Positions 1-11,808 of a DNA stretch of 64,000 nt are shown here, piece by piece. The stretch's first letter is position 1, and every line of letters starts with the position of its first letter. Below the pieces are notes generated by a model. The model had not been told where the DNA came from, did not search any database, and saw nothing but the letters and a program-made list of their open reading frames with translations. The stretch is from Trichopria drosophilae (Eukaryota > Arthropoda > Insecta > Hymenoptera > Diapriidae). The DNA lies in NCBI GenBank assembly GCA_030407085.1, contig CM059582.1, positions 84,289,501 through 84,353,500 of the forward strand, in the 5' to 3' direction. The position numbers and the translations under genes are program-made.

Positions 1-647
1 GGAGACATGCAAAGGTAATATTGTGAATTATACTTACTGCATTAAGTATTATTGAAGTGGTTTTAATGGGATTAATAACAATCAAATTTTTTGAATGTGC
101 GAAGGCTATTACATTCATAAGTAGTTTGCTGTAACCTTCTAAGATAATTCGAATTACTTTGAAAATTTGTGTATTTTATACAAAACATTATTAATAAACT
201 AATGCATTAATCACCTGGATTTTTCTTTGTTGCAACTAAATTTTATTAATGCTGACTGAATTCTGTTCCAATAATGTCCATTCTTTATCGAGTATTAATT
301 GGAGTAATGTACCCTCTGATGAGTCGATTGTAAATAACACTGAAACTTCTTATAAGATTGTGTATTCTTGTATTTATGAATTTTTACAGATTAAAAGAGT
401 AATTTTCTAATAGTTTGTGAATATGATGTATTAAAAAACAGGTGTGTGCTAATAGATTTCATTTGATGGTAATCCATTTTCCTTTTATTATAATATCAAT
501 AATTACTCAATTGAATGAGTGGAGTTTATTAGGGACTTATGCATGATAATGGATAAATGTTGTAAATTTACTAAGCTTCAAGAGCAGGTTATTCTCCAAG
601 GCACATTCAACACTCAGTTTCTTAATAATGCTGGAGCTAGCAGGGTT
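1..647. other. AT-rich sequence without a recognised gene
   Basis: I see no coding region with domain-like content and no RNA gene here. A short open frame near 519-752 has no recognisable motif and runs into the inverted repeat that starts at 648. Confidence 0.6.
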
Positions 648-1441
648 ATTCGGCTGACCGTCGCGAAGCTGTGTTTCTCAACCTCGCAACGCTCCGAAGG
701 AATGTACCATTTTCTGTTGATTAAAATTTATGTCACATTACTTATCCAGTAATAAGTGTACCAGCAGTAACACCGGACATTACAAGAAAACAAACAGTGT
801 TAATAAACAATATTCATTAAATAAAATAATGTAGAAATAAACAATCAGACCTACTACAAACAAGCAATTTTCGTTCGACCTTAAAATTTTGCAGAAAGTT
901 AGCTGCAAGCATCCCGGAGGAGACTAGTTAGAAACTCTTCGCACAAATTTATTAAACAGTCCTTTATAAACAAATACTGCCAACAGTCTAAATGTTTACA
1001 GCGCAGGCAGTATTTGTTTATATAGGATAGTTTAACAATTTTGTGCCACGAGTTTCTAACTATAGTCGTCTTTGCGATGCTTTCAGCTAACTTTCTGCAA
1101 ATTTTGAAGGCTGTACAAAAATCAAAACTATACAGCAGATCGAATTGTTTAGACCTCTGGCAGTATTTTTTATAAATGATTGTTTAACTCTTTCCGTCAC
1201 AGTGTGCCGCTCAGCGTGCCACCTTTTCTTCGTTAGTTTTTTCACATTTAAAAATCAGTCTCTCATGTTTTTTAAGTCGTGATTCATTTTCTGCATAGCT
1301 AAGGCATTTATTCATGAAATGCAAGACATCGCACATATTAAAATATAGTTAATTAGTTATAAAGAAAAATATACCAAAAAATAAGTAGTTTTTGAAAAAA
1401 AAAGCGTTTATGAAAAATAATTCCCTACAAACATAAACGGA

Positions 1442-1865
1442 TAACTGGTTATTTATACGTTTTTGAGGTCGCTGAATACGATTGTGATGTCGGTTATCAA
1501 AAATTCAAAATGGCGGATTCAATATGGCGGACAAAAATTTGAAAATTGACGGAATTCGCTTGACAAAAGTTACTCGGGGGGTTTCGGGATCGCTAAATAC
1601 GAATCTGATGTTAGTTTTCAAAAATTCAAAATGGCGGATCCAATATGGCGGACAAAAATTTGAAAATTGACGGAATTCGCTTGAAAAAATTACTCGGAGG
1701 TATTCGGGGTCGCTAAATATGAATCTGTTGTTAGTTTTCAAAAATTCAAAATAGCGGATCCAATATGGCGGATAAAAAATTGAAAGTCTACTTAATTCGT
1801 TTGAAAAGAATTACTCGGGGATTTTTGAGGTCGTTGAATACGACCGACAATGAGAATAGATTTTG
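1442..1865. repeat. 120-bp tandem repeat, left arm (about 3.5 copies)
   Basis: The landmark GTCGCTRAAT recurs at about 1469, 1589 and 1709, exactly 120 bp apart. Each unit contains two ATGGCGG blocks, which read as ATCCGCCAT on the other strand. The same module recurs at 13.4-13.6 kb and 28.48-28.72 kb in unrelated elements. Confidence 0.85.
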
Positions 1866-2261
1866 AGAATTCAAAACGGCGAATATATAAATGGAAGGCG
1901 CTTATATATGAATTATGTACTTGTCCGATAACCTGTATAAAATGGAAGCCTTTTCATGCACATCAGTATTTTTATTTACAACCCAGGTAAAATAGATTAT
2001 ATATAATCATATACAAATTTATATGATTGTGTATACTTTTATGCATATTCATATGTAAAAACGTATAATTATATGTAGATATATATGACGTAATACTATT
2101 TATAATCTATTTTTGCTTGGGAAAAATTTCGCATTTCGATTTTAGTTACTGAACCTAATCTTGCTTTTTTGACTCTCATATGTGGGTAATTGTAAGGAAA
2201 ATGGTCTTTTTTTCGTCCCGGATTTTATTTTTAAATTCATGGTAAAAATTTTTGAATAATC

Positions 2262-2600
2262 ATTCCTTACAAGAAATAATTTTTGAAAACTAACATCAAA
2301 TTCGTATTTAGCGACCCTGAAAACCCCCGAATAACTTTTTTCAAGCGAATTCCGTTAATTTTCGATTTTTCATCCGCCATATTAGATCCGCCATTTTTAA
2401 TTTTTGAAAACTAACATCAAATTCGTATTTAGCGACCCTGAAAACCCCCGAGTAACTTTTTTCAAGCGAATTCCGTTAATTTTCGATTTTTTATCCGCCA
2501 TATTAGATCCGCCATTTTGAATTTTTGAAAACTAACATCAAATTCGTATTTAGCGACTCCGAAAACCCCCGAGTAACTTTTTTCAAGCCAATTCAGTGAA
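2262..2600. repeat. 120-bp tandem repeat, right arm (about 3 copies, inverted)
   Basis: The landmark TTTAGCGACC/T recurs near 2290, 2410 and 2530 at 120-bp spacing. The orientation is opposite to the repeats at 1442-1865, which completes the palindromic layout of the enclosing element. Confidence 0.85.
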
Positions 2601-3032
2601 AAGAAAAATGCGTGACTGAAAGGGTTAAAACATTTGTGCCACGAGTTGCTACCTGCAGTCGTCATCAGGATGCTTTCAGCTAACTATCTTCAAAATGTTA
2701 AGTTCGTACAAAAATCGCTTGTATGCAGCAGGTCCAATTGTTTATTTCTACATTATTTTATTGAATGAATATTGTTTATTAATACTACATATTTGGTTTC
2801 TTGTAACGTCCAGTGTTATTACTGGTACACTTATTACTGGATAAGCAATTTAATATAAATAGGGTATTAATCCACAGAAAAGGGTTTCTCTCATAGCGTT
2901 GCGAGGTTGAGAAACATTGATTAGCATTAGCCGGCCGAATCACTAATGTGTATAATATTTTCTTTCTTTCTTTCTTCGGATGTGGAATTATGGAAGATTG
3001 TAGCCTCTTTCTACAGAGTCCTTAAGCCTAGA

Positions 3033-3629
3033 TCACAGGTTTTGTATAAGCGTGGTTCTTCTATTCAATCCCAGATGGCGTAGTTTGGTGCAATGATTGT
3101 TTACAGGAGGGACTACAACAAGTCTTATGAAAATGGTTTCATTGTCTGAGGCCAGAATCGTTTGGATATCTTTAAGAATAAAATTCGACTCCTTTTCTAG
3201 GATTTCTAACAGAGGCATTCTTGTGGCGTAAAATTGATTGCATTGAAATATAATGTGGTTAGCATTGCTTAGCGATGAATCACAAATGCAGTTGCTGTTT
3301 TTTAATCTTTTAATTGTAAATAAATGATTGGGAAAATGCCAATGACCTGATTTAGCCTGGTTAATAGATTGGATTTGACTTTGATTGAGCACTTTAGTAT
3401 AATAATACCATGGTTTGGTTTTGGACTGATTACTGGATTGCAGGAAGTAAGTTCCTTTAGTTTGAAATTCTTCAGTTAAGTTGTCCTGCCAAAGTTTAAA
3501 TGATTTAGATGCAGACAGTTTTTTATAATTAGTCCAATTCGTAAGATATTTAAGTTTGGCATTTAAGTCTAAATTTAGTGCTTGTTTTGCCGCCAAATCG
3601 GCTGTTTCATTGCCAAGAATAACCCTGTG
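3033..3629 (-). pseudogene. I-type LINE ORF2, 3' fragment (RNase H end and C-terminal tail)
   Basis: Reading down from about 3625, the protein shows ILGNETADLAAK, the last conserved block of an RNase H domain (GNExAD). About 190 residues follow, including a Cys/His cluster (CICDSSLSNANHIIFQC) that resembles the C-terminal zinc-knuckle region of I-type LINE ORF2 proteins. The stop is at about 3033. The rest of the RNase H domain lies 8.2 kb away at 11.8-12.2 kb. The element at 3630-11808 separates the two halves within the WCPAH...GNE stretch. This is the 3' end of the minus-strand LINE that begins near 18717. Confidence 0.8.
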
Positions 3630-3867
3630 AGCATACTGAGAGCACGTTGGGGGAACAGCTATCCCAACAGCTTCAGCAGCGCTACAAATCAAAGGAAAAC
3701 TCCGTGACTTCGCTTGAGCCAGCTGATATTCGAATTTGGGTGAGCTGCTCACCCAAAACAAATCGGCTGCATGACCACATGCACGGACCACTGCGCCCCC
3801 ATTACAAAAGTTTGAAGCTCTCCCGCTCGTTGGTACTAAAGACAATCTATTGTAAACATGAACATGG

Positions 3868-4480
3868 ACATACAGATACGTGTATATCAGTTCCTTTTGT
3901 TTTATATTTTATATAAATTAAAAAAGATGAAAATATATCTCTATGGATAAGAAATATATGCAGGAACACAATTTCAACTAGCGAAAACAGCCATAACAAA
4001 ATTCATGAACAATCACTTATCGACTGTACCTTTCTTGAACCTATTTCTCACAAGTATATGTGTATCAGTTCATTATTTGTTTTATATTACCTATATTAAT
4101 AAAGAGTTGAAAACAGATTTAGATAGATAAGAAATATATGAAAGAATATAAACTTACTCAATGATATAACTTTCGTTATAGAAAAGTTAATCTACGGAGG
4201 CTGTTCGATGATAGCTTAAGCATTTTACATAAGGGTACATGTTTATCAGTTTCTTTTGTTTTATTTATAATATATATATATATTCCGTTGTTTACTTTTT
4301 AAAAATATAATATAAAACAAACAAATTGATACACATACATTTATGAAAAATATGTTCAAAGCGATTACACTCTACAAATGATTATACAGAAAGTTTGTTA
4401 TAATGGCAGTTTTTGTTGGTTGAATGTATACTTCTGAATATATTTCTTATCTATATTAAATGTACATATTGTAAAATAAA
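3868..4480. repeat. Foldback with about 180-bp tandem units
   Basis: A unit containing GTRTATCAGTT, then TTGTTTTATAT and ATAAGAAATATATG, recurs near 3882, 4061 and 4241 (about 180 bp apart). A reverse-complement copy follows at about 4305-4465 (ACAAATTGATACACATAC, then ATATTTCTTATCTATAT). Three direct units facing one inverted unit give an asymmetric foldback. No gene is present. Confidence 0.6.
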
Positions 4481-5960
4481 AGTAATATAATTATTAAATA
4501 TATTAAGCAAATATACACATAAGTTTGCACATTTATGTGTATTTTGTTGGAATAGGAATAATCTACAAAAGAGAAACAGGTAATTCATTTATTTTTTTAC
4601 TTTAAATGTTATACTCCATTCAAGCTTATTATTTACTAAAGAATATTAAGGGTAACATTTTATGTGGACGATCGTGTTTCCATATTTAAGTTTTACGATA
4701 GATGTAAAGGATAAGGATAAAGGAAAGGAATTATCCCCCGCTTTAATGACATTTTTAGCCTATTCGCGGGTCGGCTCTCAGGTGGATTGGTCGGACAGAC
4801 TTTCAAAGACATTACAAGACAATACTTTTTTTTTTTTAGACAAACACAAGGATCACCCACCCAGAGCCAGTCCCCCCATTACTGCGCACCGTAGAGCGAC
4901 TTGACCCCTCTGTATCGCATTTGCACGGGGTCTGGGAAAACTGCGGAAAACCCAGACAGATACAGTCGACGAACTACTTTATCATCAGAGTATACCCTCT
5001 GATGGTAAAGCAGCTGTGTCTCCCACTCAGCAATCGGCCTGCTATCTTTGCCGTAGCGGGCGCAACGCTCGTTTTTTTTATTTTTCACAGTCACCCTTCC
5101 AAGTATGGATCCCTATCAGGAACCTTTCACTTGAAAGAGCGACTGTGCGTCGCACCGACCACAGGGCAATTGCTGTTGGTACGATAGATGTATATATTGT
5201 AGATACGATCTTGACAATCCTGAAAAAAGAGCTGTTACTAATATTCATTAATATCGATGTAATTCATTTTAAATGAATACTAGTAAATGTATTTTGCAAT
5301 AGTTTACGTCGAGTTCCGATTTGAATGGTAAGTAGAGCAGACGTGTGTCTCTTTGCTCTGCATTTATTTTCGAATTTCACTGATTAACCCGTGCTTTTTG
5401 GGAGTTTGATTCGGCAGGAAGGTGTCCCCGGAGTGGCTCGGAGTGGATGCGCCGTGAATTGCTGATTTTCCGAGTCATAAATCCGGTATTTGTTAAGTTT
5501 TTGATTCTTCGTCAATCGCCGAAGTGACGGTTAAGACGTGCTCTCTTCGCTCCGGTTTCTCTGGTGTCGCCACGTGCCTGTAATCGAACTGGGAGCCAAT
5601 CATCGGGCCTACAGCGGTGAACATTTGAAAGGAGTCCGAAAAGGGTATCTTTTATTTTCTGCATAGCCCGCTGCACTCGTCCTACTCTGCCTCGTTTCAA
5701 CTGTCATCGTGTCAAGACGTCATAGCTCAAGTACAAAACGCCTGAAAATTTCGCAGCGTCGTCCTGACAGTTATTAATTGTGAATTTCTGCGGGATTTTT
5801 CGGGCAGCTGTCACCGCCTGGCTGAGTTCTCCTGACAATTCGGTGAGTCCGTTCTTTGTTTGTGTGCGGCCCAACACAGGCTCACCGCGCGGTATCTCGG
5901 TCGTACAGTGAGACCTCGCGCGCATGCGGCTTTTCGTGACGTATGTATTTCTGTCCTCCG
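4481..5960. other. No gene recognised; possible 5' leader of the LINE
   Basis: The sequence is mostly AT-rich up to about 4640 and then less AT-rich. It includes a T-run near 4829-4839. A stretch at about 4860-5200 looks like part of a dispersed repeat I could not name. From about 5290 the sequence is GC-richer, like the downstream LINE, and may be its 5' untranslated region. No reliable ORF was recognised. Confidence 0.4.
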
Positions 5961-5973
5961 CTCATTCTCTTGA

Positions 5974-7158
5974 GTGAAACTAGGTGGCAGCATCTCTCGG
6001 GCGAGCGACTTTCGGCTCTTGTCGCAAGACAGTCCGCCCACTGCCCAATTACGAGCATCGGACAGGCCTCCCAACTCTGATTGTGGTGTGATCGGGGAAC
6101 CTGCCTCGTTGCAATTACGCCCAGCAATTTTAGTGGGGCGCCCTACTACTGCTTCGAAATGGTCAACCTACCGCACTGACAGCTGCAGTTCTCTTGAAGA
6201 TTTTGGCTTTATTAAGAGAAAGCGCGATTCCGGGACTGAAGCGGGCGAGTCGAACCAATCTCCTGTTTTGAGACGCCGCAGGCTGTCGTCTCCAGACTTT
6301 TCCGAGTCCCCTGTTGCAGCGTTAGTTACATCTATGGTAGATATGTCAATTACGCAGGCCAACCTTGACCTACTACAAAAGTCGCTCTTAAGCACAATCA
6401 CCGACGCAATTTCGATAGCGACGAAGAATATTACTGGTTCCCTGCAACCTGGAATAGAGGTCTGTGCTAGGGAAATCACGGACGTTAAAAATGCGGTTGG
6501 CGACTTACGGAATGATTTTTCCGCTCGCATTCAGACGCTCGAAGAAACAATCGAGGCGCAAGGAATTAAGATCGCAGCGCAGGATAGTTTAATCCAGAAG
6601 ATGGCGCTCAAGTTGGAGGAACAGGAAAGATTTCGCAAGAAGAGAAACTTGATTCTATCTGGTTTTAGGACAGGTCCGCATCCGCTAAAGGAGGAAATCT
6701 TTAAATTTTTGGCCGCGAAGTTCCCTTTATCGGGTACAGTTGTCTCGGCGCGCCCGATACGCATGTCTCCTTTAATTTTGTTGGTTGAAATGTCTTCGGA
6801 GGAAGACAAATTCAAGATTTTGTCTTTAAAAAAGACAGCCCTTAAGAACTCCGACATATTTATTAATGCGGATCTCACTGACACGGAGCGATTCTTAGCG
6901 TTCAAGGTCAGAGAAGCTCGGCGCGCCGCTGCTGCTAAAGGCGTCGACTTCCGTGTAAAAGGCAACATGATTGCAGTTGATAACAGGTGGTTGAAATGGT
7001 CCGAGGCGGACCAAGACTTTACCGTAAGTTGTAGAGGCCCCCCCAGAAAGGAAACGATACCGGCGAGGTCCCGGACTTCAACCACTGCGATTGATAATAA
7101 CGCCACCGAATGTCGCAGGAATACTTCTTTGTCCGACTCATCGTCTCAAAATTTTTAA
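5974..7158 (+). CDS. LINE ORF1 protein (coiled coil plus RNA-binding-like domain)
   Basis: This is an open frame of about 394 codons. The first in-frame ATG is only at 6334, so the true start is unresolved and the N-terminus may be damaged. Residues about 120-225 form heptad-rich coiled-coil sequence. They are followed by RKKRNLILSGF (about 227-237) and a 120-residue domain ending in NMIAVDNRWLKW, which resembles the RRM and C-terminal domain of L1-type ORF1 proteins. Such proteins trimerise and bind the element RNA. The stop TAA (7156-7158) overlaps the ATG of ORF2 (7158-7160), giving TAATG. The frame has no internal stop, unlike ORF2. Confidence 0.75.
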   Translation: MKLGGSISRASDFRLLSQDSPPTAQLRASDRPPNSDCGVIGEPASLQLRPAILVGRPTTASKWSTYRTDSCSSLEDFGFIKRKRDSGTEAGESNQSPVLRRRRLSSPDFSESPVAALVTSMVDMSITQANLDLLQKSLLSTITDAISIATKNITGSLQPGIEVCAREITDVKNAVGDLRNDFSARIQTLEETIEAQGIKIAAQDSLIQKMALKLEEQERFRKKRNLILSGFRTGPHPLKEEIFKFLAAKFPLSGTVVSARPIRMSPLILLVEMSSEEDKFKILSLKKTALKNSDIFINADLTDTERFLAFKVREARRAAAAKGVDFRVKGNMIAVDNRWLKWSEADQDFTVSCRGPPRKETIPARSRTSTTAIDNNATECRRNTSLSDSSSQNF

Positions 7159-10100
7159 TGTGCCCCCGTCATGCTGAGATTATTGTTAACGCGGCATCCG
7201 CCAGCACTGCGAGAGGTCCACCTCAACAAGTCGCTTTAAGTCAAACTCGTTCGCCGAATATTTTAAGAATTATTTTTTGGAATGCCCGAGGATTTTATAA
7301 TATTAAAAATAACGTTTTTTGTTCGCCTTATAAAATAGTAAATTTCTCGGAAACGTGGTCGAGCCGTGAGACTGCCGAGGTAGATTTACCAACCGAGTAT
7401 TCTAGAATCATCTCTCCTGCCTCTCGCCTCAGCAACTTTGGCCGCTGTAGTGGCGGTCTGCTTTCTCTTATTCATTCAGATTTTACACACACCGTTCTCG
7501 AATCAACTCCTAACTGGATTTTTTTTTCACATTAATACCTTGCCAATTAATACAATAGTCGCCTCTTTCTATTTCACGCCTAACTCCGACCTCGTCTCTC
7601 ACCTTTCATCCATACAAGAAACGATTGATTCTTTGAATGCTCGGTACCCGGTTTGTATGTTTATTTTGGGCGGCGATTTCAATTGCCGGATTGGTTCGCT
7701 AGACCCCTTTGCAAATTTCCCTCAAATTTTTGAGCAATCGTCGGTTAGTATGGTCAGGAGTTCGCACGACGGGACTTGCACCAGCCGCGGTACCCTTCTG
7801 TCCGAGTTCATGTATGCTAATAATTTTGTTCTGTTGAATGGTCGCTGCTCCAGTGACCTTCCTGCGCATTACACCTTTCTCGGACAGGTGGTTTCAGCGT
7901 GGTTGATCTCGTTTGGGTTTCGACCTCTCACTTAGCTTTTATTGCTGACCTCTCAATGGACATTGACCTTCACGGCTCCGACCATCTTCCGGTAATTTTA
8001 TCGCTTTTTTTGCAGTCCGAAAGTTTACCTCGAGAATTAATTGCAGCTCCGGCAGAGCATCGTGTTAAGATAAAATACTTGGGGTCACATGACGGGGCGC
8101 GTGATTTTTGTAATTATTTAGGGCGGTCTTTACCTGCCTTCGAATCGGGGCTGGCACTGCCTATCGATACTATTTATGAACGCTTTTCCGGTGCCGTTCG
8201 CGATGCGGCGCTAGATGCCGGCATTCTTTCGAAAGTTTTTTGTAAACCGCGTCAGTCTTTCTCGAACTCTAAGCTCTGGTTCGACGGGGAATGCACCTCT
8301 GCTAGAAGGGTTTTTCGTCGCGCTATGTATCAAATGAGGAAGAGTGCGTACAGTACAACCGCGACCCTTAACTTTAAATCTGCCAAAAAGGCGTACCTTG
8401 AGATTATTAGACAGAAAAAATCTCAATTCGCCGCCTCGATCTCGGACAGGTTTGCGGCGACCCGTACTGCTGCGGATTTCTGGGGCGTCTGTCGTCAATT
8501 TCGGAAGGGGCCCGTCGCGGGGGCGAGGGTCTCAGAGCACGACTGGGACACGCACTTCTCGGAGATTTTCCCTCGGGCAGTATGCGCCCCGGAGACGTTT
8601 TATGGCACTTTCGACCCCTTCCTAGACGTCCCGATTACCCTACCTGAATTGCGAGATAGCGTAAGGGTGCTGAAGGCGGGTAAGGCAATCGGCTCTGATG
8701 AACTTCCCGCGGAATTGTTTAAATTATTCGACGAAGCTTGCCTGATCCGCCTTCTCTATCTCTTTAATAGAATGTTTCGGGAGGAAGTTTTTCCTTTGTG
8801 CTGGGCTCGCGCTACGTTATTTGCACTGTTTAAGAAGGGATCGCGAGAGGACCCTTCGAACTATAGATTGATCGCAATTACAAACGCCGTCGCTAAGATC
8901 TTCTCCCAGATTTTGCGTAATCGCCTGTCCGAGTGGGCCGACGCCAGAGACTTGTTACCGGTGGAACAGGCCGGTTTTCGCGTTGGGAGGGGCACTGAGG
9001 ACAATATTTTCTCGCTCCTAGCCACCATACAGATTTCGCTCAGGCGCCCGAAAGTAAAATTACTTAGTCTTTTCGTGGACTTTAAAAGAGCCTTTGACTC
9101 TGTCCCCCACAAACTTCTCTGGCGGAAGCTCCTGGGACTTGGTGTCAGCGCTAAGTTCGTAAGGGTTCTATCCGCCCTCTACCGGACGGCTTTTGTGCGA
9201 CTTCAATCAGGTGGCCCTGCCTTGCCCGAATTTAAGGTCACGAGAGGGGTGCGCGTGGGGTGGACGTTTCGCTCACTCATGACCTTTTAATGCTTCTTTA
9301 CGCTGACGATCTGTCTATCTTTGCTTACTCTCCGGCGGATCTGCGCAGGAAATTGCTTTTGCTCGCGGATTACTGCCAACAAAATCATCTCGCCGTTAAC
9401 ACGGGTAAGACAAAGATTGTTTGTTTTAAAAGGGCCGGTCGTTCAGACGCGAATTCCACCTCGTTCTGGTTTGAGGGTAGACAGATCGAAGTCGTGAGCA
9501 GCTATAGGTATCTGGGGGTCCTATTCTCCTCCTCGGCACGCGACCTCCAATCTGTGGAGGACGCCACAGCCAAAACCAACGCGGCGATAGCTGCGGTTAT
9601 ACCGCTAATTGTTACTACCAAAATGGATACGTGGAGCGCTTTCTTCACTCTGTACAATGCGTTGATACTTTCGGTTTTTTTGTACGCGGCTCCGTTCTGG
9701 GCCTTGCGCTATCTGGACAGGCTGGAATCCGTGCAGGTTGCGTTTTTTAAAAGACTTTTCAACTTACCGAGAAACACTCCGGCCTATCTGATTCGCTTAG
9801 AACTCGGTATACCGCCCATATCGGTAGAAATTTGTTCGAGAGCAATTAGGTGGGTGGCAAAAACGCTCAGTCTGCCGGATTCCAGACTGCCCAAAATGTT
9901 ACTTTTGCGGTTAAAGGATCTGGCAAATAACACTTCAGCGGTAGATACCTTTAATTGGACTCTGCAGTTAAAGGCAATTCTTGTTCATGCAGGAGCGGAC
10001 GAGCTGTGGACTAATTTTAACGCCGATTTTTGGAAACAAACGGGTCCCTCTGTAATTGCGAAGTTTGCCGAGACCTGCAGGAGAGACGATTTGAGATCGT

Positions 10101-10516
10101 ATTTTTGTTCGGAGTCCATTTAGCTGCCTATCTTTCGTCTCCCCTCGGACTCTGCATACTCTCTGTATCCTCCTCGTCTGCCCTTGCATTACCTAAAAGT
10201 GAGGATCCAGCTAAGGCTGGCGACTTTATACTCGCGATCTTTTGCGATTACTGATAAGCGCTACTTTTATAATCCGACGTTGACTTGTAGTCTTTGTAAT
10301 TTAAACAAACAGGAAACGTTGTTGCACATCTTGTCGGAGTGCCCATTGTTAGCGCAGACCAGGGCAGAATTTTTGTATAGGTTGAACCGGCGCCCATCGC
10401 ATACATCCGACATATTGCGTTCCTTAATTTGCGCAAACGATGCCCAGTCAGCGTCCTTACTGTATAAATTTGTACTCGCCACTTTTCAGAGAAGGGCATT
10501 CCTTCTTGACGACTAA
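7158..10516 (+). pseudogene. LINE ORF2 (endonuclease-reverse transcriptase), frame-broken
   Basis: Starting at the ATG in TAATG, the product has an APE-type endonuclease: FWNARG near the start, GGDFN near 7671 and GSDHLPV near 7977. A reverse transcriptase follows, with FVDFKRAFDSVPH (motif A) near 9075 and YADD (motif C) near 9299. The C-terminus has a CxxC...H...C knuckle (CSLCNLNKQETLLHILSEC) near 10290. There is no RNase H domain. Frameshifts lie near 7535 and 7910. A deletion at about 9255-9290 removes the motif B region (GVRxG runs straight into sequence before YADD), and an in-frame TAG lies at 10121-10123. The copy is therefore dead. Lack of RNase H and the tail fit CR1/L2- or RTE-like groups; the clade is unresolved. 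Confidence 0.85.
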
Positions 10517-10780
10517 ATGTTCACTAAATGTTTACTTTAAATGTACTTCGGCCTTTATGTTGATTTTTTCTTAGTCTTATAAGCAAGGGTTAGACACCGC
10601 GAAGGCGCTGCGCGACGCCTCTAAAAATTTTTATTTTTTCAAGTTTCGTGTATTTTAGTGTACTCTCTGCGTTCTGTTTTTTCTCCACGTTATGTAACAC
10701 TTCGGAACTCCTTCTCAATGGGTTTTTGTATCCCAATTTATGAGAATAAATACATACTACTACTAATACTACGTCATTCA
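10517..10780 (+). other. LINE 3' untranslated region and (ACT)-rich tail
   Basis: After the ORF2 end comes about 220 bp of noncoding sequence with GAATAAATACAT (about 10743) and a short ACTACTACTAATACTAC tail ending near 10772. Such simple tails mark the 3' ends of non-LTR elements. The flank after the tail (near 10774-10798) loosely resembles sequence near 5258-5280, a possible degraded target-site duplication. Confidence 0.5.
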
Positions 10781-10821
10781 ATATAAGAATGAACATGTGT
10801 AAACACTGGCTCATAAACATG

Positions 10822-11630
10822 CACGGAAAAACCTTTGGGGGCCCTGCTCACCCAAACCGGGCGGGCAGCCCTCCCGCAGCACTTTTAATTTTTCAAATGA
10901 TGATTAAAAATATAAGGGCGTAAAGATACATTTTTTTTTTAATAGATATCGATTCATACTATTATTAAGAAAGTTTATGCGATATTTTTAGACTATCAAA
11001 TTACTTATATGGTTTATAAAGATCGTTAAAAGCGTAAAAACCGCCACTTTTCCCATTTTAACGCTTCCGTATCAAAAACAGAGCAAAAAAGAGTAAAATT
11101 GCACTAAAGCTTTTCTGTAGAGCGTGAAATTTCCTACAAAAAAGTCACCGGCAGCGATAGTGTAACATTAATAGTTTGGCCAGAAAGAAAACACGAATTT
11201 AAACAGAATATTCCGAATATTTTACATTGGGTATCGATCAAACTGCAAGTTGAAGTTCCAGTGTTATTTCTGGCTAAACTATTAATATTAGACTAGGGCT
11301 GCCACTGACTTTTTTGTAGGAAATTTCACGCTCTACAGAAAAGCTTAGTGCAATTTTACTCTATTTTGCTCTGTTTTTGATACGTAAGCGTTAAAATGTA
11401 AAAAGTGCCGATTTTCACGCGTTTAACGATCTTTATAAACCATATAAGTAATTTGATGGTCTAAAAATAGAGCATAAACTTTCTTAATGATTGTATGAAT
11501 CCATATTTATGCAGAAAAAGATTTATTTTTACGCTCTTATATTTTTAATCATCATTTGAAAAGTTAAAAGTGCCGCGGGAGCGCTAGCCGCCCGGTTTGG
11601 GTGAGCAGCGCTCCCAAAAGTTTTTCCGTG
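10822..11630. mobile_element. Palindromic (foldback) MITE, 0.8 kb
   Basis: The left arm (10822 to about 11180) and the right arm (about 11290-11630) are near-perfect reverse complements with outer ends CACGGAAAAACCTTTGGG / CTTTTTCCGTG. The spacer between arms is about 100 bp. Each arm carries a half of the GGGTGAGC palindrome also found near the ends of the enclosing composite, so the two may be related. No coding capacity. Confidence 0.8.
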
Positions 11631-11808
11631 TGGCTATACCTAACCATCCTTCGGGTCAACAGTTTTCCCGCTCTTTGGGTTCGCCTTTCGCCCGACATTT
11701 TGGGTGAGCTGCTCACCCAAACTTGAGCGGGCTGGCGAGCCAACGAGGACGGTGCGCAGCATTACCGGGCAGAGGGCAGCTGTTCTCCCAACGTGCTCTC
11801 ACTTCTCA

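Larger units (their letters stand above)
648..2940. mobile_element. Foldback-type element with long terminal inverted repeats
   Basis: The left end (648 to about 900) and the right end (about 2660-2940) are imperfect reverse complements over roughly 280 bp, and both outer ends begin ATTCGGC. A further inverted copy of part of the left arm sits at about 990-1190. The inner parts of both arms carry 120-bp tandem repeats in opposite orientation (1442-1865 and 2262-2600). Long inverted repeats with tandem subterminal units are the layout of Foldback (FB) elements. No transposase is encoded inside, so the element would be non-autonomous. No clear target-site duplication was found, so the outer limits are approximate. 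Confidence 0.75.
3630..11808. mobile_element. Composite insertion with inverted ends, splitting the I-type LINE
   Basis: The ends are inverted copies: AGAGCACGTTGGGGGAACAG at the left and its near reverse complement at 11779-11799. A perfect palindrome, GGGTGAGCTGCTCACCC, lies about 100 bp inside each end (3738-3754, 11702-11718). Possible 3-bp duplications GTG flank it (3627-3629, 11809-11811). Outside the boundaries the I-type RNase H domain resumes. Inside lie a foldback, a plus-strand LINE and a palindromic MITE, so the original transposon has been enlarged by later insertions. The family is unknown, and the exact ends are uncertain by several bases because the LINE frame is not perfectly restored. 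Confidence 0.6.
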
